In this document: piece by piece, positions 28,379-37,589 of the stretch | How positions within the stretch are numbered: position 1 is the stretch's first letter | How the letters are laid out: each line of letters starts with the position of its first letter | Assembly: GCF_964340395.1 (NCBI RefSeq) | Contig: NC_135555.1 | Coordinates: forward strand, 23,384,225 to 23,448,224 | Direction of reading: 5' to 3' | Source: Glandiceps talaboti | Lineage: Eukaryota; Hemichordata; Enteropneusta; Spengelidae | DNA length: 64,000 nucleotides | Made by a program: the position numbers and the translations under genes | The notes under the pieces: generated by a model | What the model saw: the letters and a program-made list of their open reading frames with translations, nothing else | What the model was told of the DNA's origin: nothing | Databases searched by the model: none

Positions 28379-28664
28379 CAGGGGTTGTCGGTGGCCGAGT
28401 GGTTCAACCACTTGCCTCTTACCACTGCGATCAGAGTTCGAACCCCATTCAGTTTGTTTTTTTAAATTTACCACTCTGCAAGTAAGAAGAGTGTCGTTCA
28501 GTTTGACTCTACCGAACAACGCAGGTTTTCCCTGGGTACTCTGGTTTCCTCCTGGATTAACATTAAATCATGAGGGATAGCCCTCACTGGACTTCTTGGG
28601 AGACAAGTGTTTATATGCTTAAAGAACTATCCAGTATAAACAAAGATTATTATTATTATCATCA

Positions 28665-28715
<51 letters not shown>
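28379..28715 (+). mobile_element. tRNA-derived SINE with V-domain-like core
   Basis: The 5' head has a pol III A box (TGGCCGAGTGG) and B box (AGTTCGAACCC) spaced as in a Ser/Leu-type tRNA. The body contains GGTTTTCCCTGGGTACTCTG then GTTTCCTCC, which resembles the conserved core of V-type SINEs. The 3' end is an (ATT/ATC)n tail at about 28646-28715, like that of the LINE at 14145. It is not a functional tRNA gene because there is no acceptor stem. Confidence 0.78.
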
Positions 28716-28717
<2 letters not shown>

Positions 28718-28740
28718 ATCCTTAGTCTTTGGATTAGGTC

Positions 28741-28745
28741 TATAT

Positions 28746-28790
<45 letters not shown>
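28741..28790. repeat. (TA)n tract abutting the PLE palindrome
   Basis: TATACATACATA then pure TA up to the first base of the left PLE arm. Confidence 0.9.
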
Positions 28791-28796
<6 letters not shown>

Positions 28797-28833
28797 AAAA
28801 TGAAAGAAGACGAGTCTGATATTACATAGTGGA

Positions 28834-28877
28834 ATTACACTACGGACCGTTTCACCCGAAGGATCGTCAGGTGTAAT
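28834..28877 (-). ncRNA. Hammerhead ribozyme motif in left PLE arm
   Basis: Exact mirror of 32682-32725, on the minus strand downstream of the left PLE frame. See that entry for the fold. Confidence 0.75.
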
Positions 28878-28981
28878 AGTGTGGTTTAATAGTATTCGTT
28901 AGCTATACATCCTGCATTATGTACATAACTTGTGTGTGTTCACTGATGGCTGTGTGTACACAAAAAGATTGACAACAAAGG

Positions 28982-30751
28982 TTACGTATTATTAAGTAAG
29001 AACTTGTTAGCGTGCCGGCATTTACTGATTAATTCAGTTCTGCTGTTCAAGTTCGTTGATTTGTCGGCAGTTATAATAAAATATTTTTCCCAGAGGCATA
29101 GTTGACATCGTTTGGTAACGTTAGAGTATGAGGAAGCCTGCTTGAGAACTGACCAGTGTACGTCGTAATTAATGTTGCTGTCTTTTAGGTGCCAAATGTA
29201 TTTACTGAGTGCAGTGTCTTTCTTCTTGTGATCAAGTTTAAATGAAGACTTGTGGTTGTTAAACCTGCTTTTGAATTCTGTGTCACTAACGCCTATGTAT
29301 GATTTGTGATCTTGATTAGTGGTGACTGTTGCTTTGTAAACAACGCTTTTTATGAGGCATTTTCCTGCGAGAGGGCACTCCTTTGGTTTTCTGCAGTTAC
29401 AGGTATTTTGTTGTGTTTGCTTAGCTTTTGAAAGTATGGCTTTATTATGACCGCTGATTAATTTACCCATGTTGTCCATGCAACTATAGCTCACTTTGGT
29501 ATTATTACGGTTGAAGATTTTATGCAGTACACTGGATATAGGGAAATGCTTGTCGATGAGGTTGAGAAATTTTCTACCGATGTTTGTTGAAACGTGTTTA
29601 CTGTAAGGTGGGTTGAACCAAGTTATATTACGGCTGCGATTCCGCTTGCGTTGAGTGTGTCTTGTTTGGTCAAATTTGAGGGTGTGATTATATCCTGCTT
29701 CATTGAGTGCATCTTGGTAGGATGATGTAGTGGCGTCGAATAGTTGTTCATCACTGGAAATGTTGGATAGTCGTTGGTTTACCGAGCTGGGTATGGTCTT
29801 AATTATGGCTTTAGGATGGTTTGATTTCTTGTTGACGTAGTGGGTGGTGTTATTTGGTTTTGTGTACGGTCGGTATGACTCGTCACGCAAGTTGAAAGTG
29901 ACATCAAGGAAGTTGACAATTTTGATACCTTGGTCGGTGGTGATTCTAAGGCCGAGTTTCTTAAATTCTGAAGTTAGCTGCTTGGCTACTTTGTTGGCTT
30001 TCGATGGTGAATGGTTACGGAGTACAGCTAGGCCATCATCCCTGTATAATCCTACCTCATTATCAAACATATGTTTGACTTTACTAAGTAAGTAGGTGCC
30101 TATAAGTTCGCAAGTTTCTGCTCCGTCATAGCAGCCCATAGTAATATCAAATAGGTAGGGCGGGTTAGACTTGTGCCATGGTGAATCATCGTGGAAAAGT
30201 AGGGTTTTCTTTGTATGCATAATTATTTCCTTTTCTTCGTTCTTGATATCTGTAAAATTTGATGCGAAGTCAAGTGCTTCATGTAGAAGTTTCTGGGTGA
30301 TTGATGGGTAGAATTCAACTACATCAAACGTGAGGAAAGAGCATGATTGCTTATTGGTAATAGATGTGAACCATTCAATGACAGAATTAGTGTTTTTCCA
30401 TTGATAGGTATTAGTGGCCTTGATAATGTCCTTGTTAATGCGGTCGAGTATGGTTTTACTTACAATTCCGATTTCACTTTTTGCGGGGTTGATTAGTCTA
30501 CATTGAACGTGGTTGGGAAAGTTATCTTTATGGTCCTTGATTGTAATGAATGCTGGTTTCTGCGCAAGTGTTTCAATTCTATCATCCAGTTGAAGTTTCT
30601 CTGCGATACATTTTGCTTCGGCATTGATTTGTCCGGTTTGTGAAGTGGAAGTCCTCCTGTATTTCGCTGTGGTATTGTCTTTTAACAGTTTTTTGTATTC
30701 TTCCTTCTGTAACTTGTAATGATTGTTAGTTTTGTCGGCTGGGATAAACAT
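28982..30751 (-). CDS. PLE reverse transcriptase with C-terminal GIY-YIG domain (left copy)
   Basis: 589 codons, intact. RT: FITIKDHKDNFPNH near 68-81, FDVVEFYPSI with the first catalytic Asp at about 143, MGCYDGAE, and GLYRDDGLAV with the catalytic Asp pair at 238-239. Linker: Cys-rich CNCRKPKECPLAGKC at 451-465, likely zinc-binding. Endonuclease: VVYKATV at 470, SYIG at 484-487, Arg 496, and Glu in LWEKY near 555. RT followed by GIY-YIG is the canonical PLE order, not the permuted Naiad/Chlamys order. The frame is open upstream of the ATG (KCIKQSEN before M) to the palindrome centre, so the N-terminal part of the protein is missing. It is probably defective in cis despite intact catalytic domains. 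Confidence 0.93.
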   Translation of the reverse strand: MFIPADKTNNHYKLQKEEYKKLLKDNTTAKYRRTSTSQTGQINAEAKCIAEKLQLDDRIETLAQKPAFITIKDHKDNFPNHVQCRLINPAKSEIGIVSKTILDRINKDIIKATNTYQWKNTNSVIEWFTSITNKQSCSFLTFDVVEFYPSITQKLLHEALDFASNFTDIKNEEKEIIMHTKKTLLFHDDSPWHKSNPPYLFDITMGCYDGAETCELIGTYLLSKVKHMFDNEVGLYRDDGLAVLRNHSPSKANKVAKQLTSEFKKLGLRITTDQGIKIVNFLDVTFNLRDESYRPYTKPNNTTHYVNKKSNHPKAIIKTIPSSVNQRLSNISSDEQLFDATTSSYQDALNEAGYNHTLKFDQTRHTQRKRNRSRNITWFNPPYSKHVSTNIGRKFLNLIDKHFPISSVLHKIFNRNNTKVSYSCMDNMGKLISGHNKAILSKAKQTQQNTCNCRKPKECPLAGKCLIKSVVYKATVTTNQDHKSYIGVSDTEFKSRFNNHKSSFKLDHKKKDTALSKYIWHLKDSNINYDVHWSVLKQASSYSNVTKRCQLCLWEKYFIITADKSTNLNSRTELISKCRHANKFLLNNT

Positions 30752-30807
30752 GTTTTCAGACTGTTTGATACATTTAGCATCTTAAATGTATCAAACAGTC
30801 TGAAAAC

Positions 30808-32577
30808 ATGTTTATCCCAGCCGACAAAACTAACAATCATTACAAGTTACAGAAGGAAGAATACAAAAAACTGTTAAAAGACAATACCACAGCGAAATAC
30901 AGGAGGACTTCCACTTCACAAACCGGACAAATCAATGCCGAAGCAAAATGTATCGCAGAGAAACTTCAACTGGATGATAGAATTGAAACACTTGCGCAGA
31001 AACCAGCATTCATTACAATCAAGGACCATAAAAATAACTTTCCCAACCACGTTCAATGTAGACTAATCAACCCCGCAAAAAGTGAAATCGGAATTGTAAG
31101 TAAAACCATACTCGACCGCATTAACAAGGACATTATCAAGGCCACTAATACCTATCAATGGAAAAACACTAATTCTGTCATTGAATGGTTCACATCTATT
31201 ACCAATAAGCAATCATGCTCTTTCCTCACGTTTGATGTAGTTGAATTCTACCCATCAATCACCCAGAAACTTCTACATGAAGCACTTGACTTCGCATCAA
31301 ATTTTACAGATATCAAGAACGAAGAAAAGGAAATAATTATGCATACAAAGAAAACCCTACTTTTCCACGATGATTCACCATGGCACAAGTCTAACCCGCC
31401 CTACCTATTTGATATTACTATGGGCTGCTATGACGGAGCAGAAACTTGCGAACTTATAGGCACCTACTTACTTAGTAAAGTCAAACATATGTTTGATAAT
31501 GAGGTAGGATTATACAGGGATGATGGCCTAGCTGTACTCCGTAACCATTCACCATCGAAAGCCAACAAAGTAGCCAAGCAGCTAACTTCAGAATTTAAGA
31601 AACTCGGCCTTAGAATCACCACCGACCAAGGTATCAAAATTGTCAACTTCCTTGATGTCACTTTCAACTTGCGTGACGAGTCATACCGACCGTACACAAA
31701 ACCAAATAACACCACCCACTACGTCAACAAGAAATCAAACCATCCTAAAGCCATAATTAAGACCATACCCAGCTCGGTAAACCAACGACTATCCAACATT
31801 TCCAGTGATGAACAACTATTCGACGCCACTACATCATCCTACCAAGATGCACTCAATGAAGCAGGATATAATCACACCCTCAAATTTGACCAAACAAGAC
31901 ACACTCAACGCAAGCGGAATCGCAGCCGTAATATAACTTGGTTCAACCCACCTTACAGTAAACACGTTTCAACAAACATCGGTAGAAAATTTCTCAACCT
32001 CATCGACAAGCATTTCCCTATATCCAGTGTACTGCATAAAATCTTCAACCGTAATAATACCAAAGTGAGCTATAGTTGCATGGACAACATGGGTAAATTA
32101 ATCAGCGGTCATAATAAAGCCATACTTTCAAAAGCTAAGCAAACACAACAAAATACCTGTAACTGCAGAAAACCAAAGGAGTGCCCTCTCGCAGGAAAAT
32201 GCCTCATAAAAAGCGTTGTTTACAAAGCAACAGTCACCACTAATCAAGATCACAAATCATACATAGGCGTTAGTGACACAGAATTCAAAAGCAGGTTTAA
32301 CAACCACAAGTCTTCATTTAAACTTGATCACAAGAAGAAAGACACTGCACTCAGTAAATACATTTGGCACCTAAAAGACAGCAACATTAATTACGACGTA
32401 CACTGGTCAGTTCTCAAGCAGGCTTCCTCATACTCTAACGTTACCAAACGATGTCAACTATGCCTCTGGGAAAAATATTTTATTATAACTGCCGACAAAT
32501 CAACGAACTTGAACAGCAGAACTGAATTAATCAGTAAATGCCGGCACGCTAACAAGTTCTTACTTAATAATACGTAA
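30808..32577 (+). CDS. PLE reverse transcriptase with C-terminal GIY-YIG domain (right copy)
   Basis: Mirror copy of 28982-30751, with the same 589-residue frame except Asn instead of Asp at residue 76 (KDHKNNFP). All RT and GIY-YIG motifs are present. It is followed on its own strand by about 100 bp of 3' UTR, a hammerhead-like motif at 32682-32725 and a 59-nt tail running into (TA)n. Near-identity of the copies means the inverted duplication is very young or an assembly fold-back; the sequence cannot tell which. Confidence 0.93.
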   Translation: MFIPADKTNNHYKLQKEEYKKLLKDNTTAKYRRTSTSQTGQINAEAKCIAEKLQLDDRIETLAQKPAFITIKDHKNNFPNHVQCRLINPAKSEIGIVSKTILDRINKDIIKATNTYQWKNTNSVIEWFTSITNKQSCSFLTFDVVEFYPSITQKLLHEALDFASNFTDIKNEEKEIIMHTKKTLLFHDDSPWHKSNPPYLFDITMGCYDGAETCELIGTYLLSKVKHMFDNEVGLYRDDGLAVLRNHSPSKANKVAKQLTSEFKKLGLRITTDQGIKIVNFLDVTFNLRDESYRPYTKPNNTTHYVNKKSNHPKAIIKTIPSSVNQRLSNISSDEQLFDATTSSYQDALNEAGYNHTLKFDQTRHTQRKRNRSRNITWFNPPYSKHVSTNIGRKFLNLIDKHFPISSVLHKIFNRNNTKVSYSCMDNMGKLISGHNKAILSKAKQTQQNTCNCRKPKECPLAGKCLIKSVVYKATVTTNQDHKSYIGVSDTEFKSRFNNHKSSFKLDHKKKDTALSKYIWHLKDSNINYDVHWSVLKQASSYSNVTKRCQLCLWEKYFIITADKSTNLNSRTELISKCRHANKFLLNNT

Positions 32578-32681
32578 CCTTTGTTGTCAATCTTTTTGTG
32601 TACACACAGCCATCAGTGAACACACACAAGTTATGTACATAATGCAGGATGTATAGCTAACGAATACTATTAAACCACACT

Positions 32682-32725
32682 ATTACACCTGACGATCCTT
32701 CGGGTGAAACGGTCCGTAGTGTAAT
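32682..32725 (+). ncRNA. Hammerhead ribozyme motif in right PLE arm
   Basis: Stem I is a perfect 7-bp pairing, AUUACAC (32682-32688) with GUGUAAU (32719-32725). The core CUGACGA is at 32689-32695 and stem II is CC-UUCG-GG. GAAAC is at 32706-32710. Stem III is ACGG/CCGU with a single-base loop, ending in the UA cleavage dinucleotide at 32717-32718. A stem III this short and self-complementary could not close well in cis, which fits the dimeric hammerheads described in PLEs. Oddity: a U-U pair at 10.1/11.1 where G-C is usual. Confidence 0.78.
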
Positions 32726-32769
32726 TCCACTATGTAATATCAGACTCGTCTTCTTTCATTTTTATGTAT

Positions 32770-32959
<190 letters not shown>

Positions 32960-33737
32960 ACTCTTTATCAATTCTTCAATTACTTCAATTCCGAACATGT
33001 TTTCTAAGCAGCTTAACAGTTAAAACATCTGCAATATTACTGTAGTACGGCTCAGTCACGTTTCACTGGTTAACGACATATCAGTAGAAGCCATATTGAA
33101 AGCTGCAGATGTTTAAATATAGTTTATAATACTCGGTGCATACGTGATGTTTCAGTGATATGCTTCTGATCATTCCAAAGTCAGATGTTAAGAAACTTTA
33201 TCCATACACTGATCCAATTCAAAAGTAGGGCACAGTGCTCCGGTATCGTGGTATCACATTAACTCATCGACGGTGTAAAAATATTAAATTTTCCGTTGCT
33301 ATCTGAAATTAGGTATTAGATATAATTGACATACATTTCTGCGAGATTATTATCACTTCCTCTCAGCTCGGCGTGACTATATGTGAGGATAAAACTATAT
33401 CACGCAGCTTCCTGTAATATTTCATTTCCCTAATGTCAGCGAGAAATGGTTGCCAAGTGACATGTATTGTTGTTACCATTCAAATCAATGGTAGTATTTC
33501 TCCAATTTGTTACATTCCAGTAGGTATGTATGTTTAAAGAAAGAGTGCTTCTCTCGAAGCGTGTAATAATTTTATAGCACGCATACGTAACTCTCTACGC
33601 CTTTAGAAATATTCTGGAATAGTTTAACTGTTGTTACTTTAATAATAATAATTCATCGAACATGACCCCTAACATGTCTGCCGGCATACTTTCCATGTTT
33701 GTGAACATCGTCAACAGCTGGTGCTAGAATTTACGAC

Positions 33738-33830
33738 GGGGGGGGGGGGGGATTAAAAGCCCATGAAAAAATTAGGGTTCAAAGGGGGAGCATGAAAATT
33801 CTGATAGTCTGAAGGGGGGGGGGGGCGGGG
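33738..33830. repeat. Two poly(G) runs
   Basis: Runs of 14 and 12 G plus a GGGG, separated by about 60 bp that includes an AGGGGGA. Could form G-quadruplex structures; run lengths are prone to sequencing error. Confidence 0.8.
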
Positions 33831-33994
33831 CGAAATATTTTGCTCATGATTTGATCCAAATTAAACCTTAGGAGGGGTCGTTTACCGAAAAAAAATTTAA
33901 ACGATTCTCGCGGTTTAGCCGCAATACCTTCTACAACCTATATTCAGTGATGAGTTGGGTGACAGCCATGCGAAAGCATTTTTGTATACCTTCC

Positions 33995-34025
<31 letters not shown>

Positions 34026-34230
34026 GTCTCTCTCTGTCTATCTGTCTGTGTGTGTAACTCTCTCTTTCTCTCTGTGGGGACTTTTTCGAACATTCAAACC
34101 TCAGGAGCAGTCGTTTTCCTTGTAGTTTGGCTCGATAGGCACGACAGGCACGCACGTAACATTGTCAGGACCGAGGTCGCAATATTATCACTAATAATAT
34201 CTCACTCAGTTGTTCTCGTTTTAGTCCTGC

Positions 34231-34314
34231 GAGACCCCAGTGTGAGACCCCATGTGAGACCCCAATGTGAGACCCCAGTGTGAGACCTCAGTGTGAGGCC
34301 CCATGTGAGACCCA
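34231..34314. repeat. GTGAGACCCCA minisatellite
   Basis: Six to seven units of 14-16 bp alternating GTGAGACCCCA(GT) and GTGAGACCCCAT, with two single-base variants. Confidence 0.85.
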
Positions 34315-35463
34315 CTTCTCTCTTCTCATCACAACTGGCAATTAATTCAGAACCGAAGGCAGCAACGGGGTGCCAAAGTGTGACCCTCCCTTGTAATTAC
34401 TGAAGGCTCTCTAAAGCTTCTTACTGTGTAATCTGCATGTACGTTAATGCAGACGCCGTTGAACCATGCTTTGGTATAAGATTAACTTCCGCATTATCAA
34501 ATATATTTTACTCGAATAGATTGTATAAAGATAACAATAATTTGGCAATTTGACTTTTGACATTACATCCTGAGATGGATCTGAGTAAATTGGACAATCG
34601 CAAAATATTCAGCCATTGATCACATTTTAATGTTCTGCTGTCATCCCTACATTTCCCTTCAATGTAAACGTGTACCCCTTCTCGTATCGTGCTACAGCTC
34701 AATGAAAGATGGTTCAATTATTTACCGGTTGACCTTGAGACTATGGTCGTCAAATACAAGCTAAAAACTACAAATTATAATGTCATTATAAAGAAAAAGG
34801 GCACATCAGTCTATCAAATTAATATACATCTATACATTTGGTGTTATGTTGAACGACACTGTGCACTACACTAACTTTGCGTAGATGTCACGTAGTCATA
34901 CATGCAAGTACGTATGGAATCTTCCATCAGAGATTTTTGAAACATCAGCGATTACTTAAATAGATTATAACTACAGACACGATATCCACCGTGTCTGTAT
35001 GTCAAGTAGGCATCCCATCATATTCTTTTAGCGAAAAAAAACATTGAAGAAAACAACAACGGGAACTCTAAATAATAAACATGTCAGTAAACAAATATTA
35101 TATTGGATCAAATTATGCAGACGGTGTCACGAAAACACTCAATAGTCTTGAAGCACGTAGCTCCCTGGGGCACTAAGTTTGTCTAATTACATCTCTGCGA
35201 TGAACTTTAGATTCAAGAATGGGGGCATGTTCAACAATCTGCAAGCATGTGTATATCTGGCTGTGCATGTTCGCATATTTGAGACATCGACCACCCGTAG
35301 CATTAACTCCTAGGATATACTTGTAATGTTCATTTGTGTTATTTAATAGTAACCCTGTAGGTCTGAAGGTCTTCCAACACTGTAATACCATCGATACCGA
35401 GATTTCATGTGATGTTCAGTATCAAGATATACCAACCAAAATGGTATCACAGATATGTGTGTT

Positions 35464-35544
35464 GGTCTGTCTGTCTGGCTGTCTGCCTGCCTGCAGGCAT
35501 GCATGTGTATGTAATGTCTGTATACATGTATGTATGTATGTATG

Positions 35545-35575
<31 letters not shown>

Positions 35576-35676
35576 GTATGTATGTATGTATGTATGTATG
35601 TATGTATGTACGTACGTACGTACGTATGTATGTACGTACGTACGTGTGTATGTATGTATGTATGTATATGTATGTA
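35464..35676. repeat. (TGTC)/(TGTA)/(CGTA) array
   Basis: Starts with TGTCTGTC and TGCC, then TGTA blocks with embedded CGTA blocks at about 35608-35645. Same tetranucleotide family as at 18903-22886. Confidence 0.92.
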
Positions 35677-36624
35677 TACAATATACAATATTTGTGTGCT
35701 GGAATGGGTATGGATGTAGATGAATGTATGTGTGTGTGCGCGCGTGTGTGTGTGTGGCGAAATACATTCCACTATCACATGAAAGTCACTCGTTATATTA
35801 TTTTCCAACCTTACAAAACTATAAGAGTTGATGACATCCAAATGACATAATTACATAACAAGCTATACCAACTCTCGAATATACTAGTATTAAGAGGGAT
35901 AAACATATGCAAATATATTTCTATTACCACGGGATTTCTAGTACGTCTGCATGTTTTGTTTTGTTTTCAGCCGGGGTGAACAACGTGTGCCACCGGCCTT
36001 GGGAACACTGCTAAGCCTAAAAGACATGCCATATATAGGTCTCATGCATACATTTCATTTCAAAATAAGTTTCTGCAGGAATGTTAGTGCTGAAAAGTTA
36101 ATCATTACTGTATACACCATCTCATTTACAGAGCACATCACCTAGACACCTCTTCATACAATTATATAATTCACTACATGTCGACACTAGTATTGTCTAT
36201 CTTGCAAATGTCTTAGAAATTAATTAGAAACCAATGTTGTCACCGTTGTAAAGAGGGGATAATAGGAATGGACATATTGACTAGTTTTAGATTTATAGAG
36301 CTAGTAATTCCATTATATACATGATTGTACGTTTTCAAATTTAATGTAAATCACATAACGAACAGTCAATGCATAAAATCATATTCACTGCTGTCTCAAC
36401 AACTGTGATTATTTTAAATGAGTCGAGCGAGCAGGAGAAAAGTATACCACAGCAACCGAAAATTGACAGTTCCGAATTCCCCTAGCAAACATCTAATTAT
36501 ACATTTGTGAAGCTTGTGCTATGACTGTGGGATATTTCAATTATACCAGTTTACAAAATGTAGCCGCTAGTATTCCTCAATTGACACCGTTCATCATTAT
36601 CTGATCTTAGAATATAAATGGAAT
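35677..36624. other. No recognised feature
   Basis: Unique AT-rich sequence; a short GT/GC alternating run at about 35728-35756. Confidence 0.5.

Positions 36625-36713
<89 letters not shown>
36625..36713. repeat. (AC)n-(TA)n microsatellite
   Basis: AC repeats followed directly by TA repeats. Confidence 0.95.
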
Positions 36714-36716
<3 letters not shown>

Positions 36717-37359
36717 CACATCTCTGTAATATAGTATTTCAATATAACTCCAGATATCAGTACCACTGTAACCATTAAATAGAACAGCCAATATAAAAAA
36801 ATAAACGTTAGCAAGGACTTCATCGCTTTACAATCACTTTTCGCCTTCGGAGATCCATTTGACGAGAGTTTTGTATATACATGGTTTAGTATGTTTATCA
36901 TGTTTATGTGAACTTCCCGTTTGAGAGTTTCAATCTGCTATTCTATGGGAATATCATGTGTCTAACTGTTAATATTGAGTTAAGTGTCTGCCTCTGATTC
37001 TACCATACGTTGTCAGTGTGTATTAAAATGAAATTAATCTTGCTGAATTTCAATACTTGGTTTCTATTCCAATTCGTTTATACTGATAACCGAACGAAAA
37101 CGAATTGCGTTGAGGAAATTGCCGAGCAAGCTTCAAATATCATAAATCGTTCAAACGTCAAGAACAGAGTTCTGTCGGTAAATTGTCAGTGTTTATTTAA
37201 AATTAGACATAAGTCCCTTTCGAGGGTTTGACGTTTGACTAGTGTTGTGTGCGATATCAAAATACTGACGTCAGACGATAAATTGAGTGAGGTTAACGCA
37301 TGGATCAAGTGACGTTTTTTCTTCCGCCGTTGGGTCTACACAGCCGTGACAATTTCCCG

Positions 37360-37450
37360 CCAATGGAAACAGCCAATCATGTACGATCTTGCAGGTTGGC
37401 TGCTGGCTTAAAATACCGCGTACAATCTCTTGCGTGGTTCTAGATCTGTC
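37360..37450 (+). promoter_or_regulatory. Candidate gene B core promoter
   Basis: Two CCAAT boxes (37360-37364 and 37373-37377) lie 31-48 bp upstream of a TATA-like TTAAAATA at 37408-37415. That is about 77 bp before the ATG at 37492, leaving room for a 5' leader of about 50 nt. The placement is plausible; there is no direct evidence for a start site. Confidence 0.35.
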
Positions 37451-37491
37451 ATCGGAGGACATCATTACAGTGACAGTTGGACAGCAAAAAA

Positions 37492-37589
37492 ATGGGGATT
37501 TCAGACCATTCGTTTTCCCTTTTTTTGGCATGTGTTGTTTTGTCGTCTACTCTCCTGACCAAAACTGCTGTTGCTGGCAACTATTTAAG
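37492..37589 (+). CDS. Gene B exon 1: signal peptide
   Basis: ATG at 37492 opens MGISDHSFSLFLACVVLSS, TLLTKTAVA, then GNYL, a textbook signal peptide with likely cleavage after AVA. The exon ends in phase 2 before GTAATT, and the next exon at 47817 needs exactly that phase. That match and the missing alternatives are why I assign it to gene B across a 10.2-kb intron. Confidence 0.75.

Larger units (their letters stand above)
28790..32769. mobile_element. Near-perfect head-to-head palindrome of two Penelope-like elements
   Basis: The left arm (28790-30776) is the reverse complement of the right arm (30783-32769), 1987 bp each, around a 6-bp spacer GCATCT. Paired positions always sum to 61559, so there are no indels. 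The only mismatch I found is 30526/31033 (Asp versus Asn codon); I compared several segments, not every base. Each arm contains one open RT/GIY-YIG frame and one hammerhead-like motif. The 5' ends face each other at the centre, and the open frame continues upstream of the first ATG to the spacer, so both copies are 5'-truncated at the same base. Confidence 0.93.

Noticed and set aside
28379-28455. tRNA-Ser/Leu gene
   Set aside because: A and B boxes are present, but no acceptor stem closes and the sequence runs into a SINE body.
28169-28519. 116-codon minus-strand open frame
   Set aside because: It runs antisense through the SINE and the satellite; composition is explained by those repeats.
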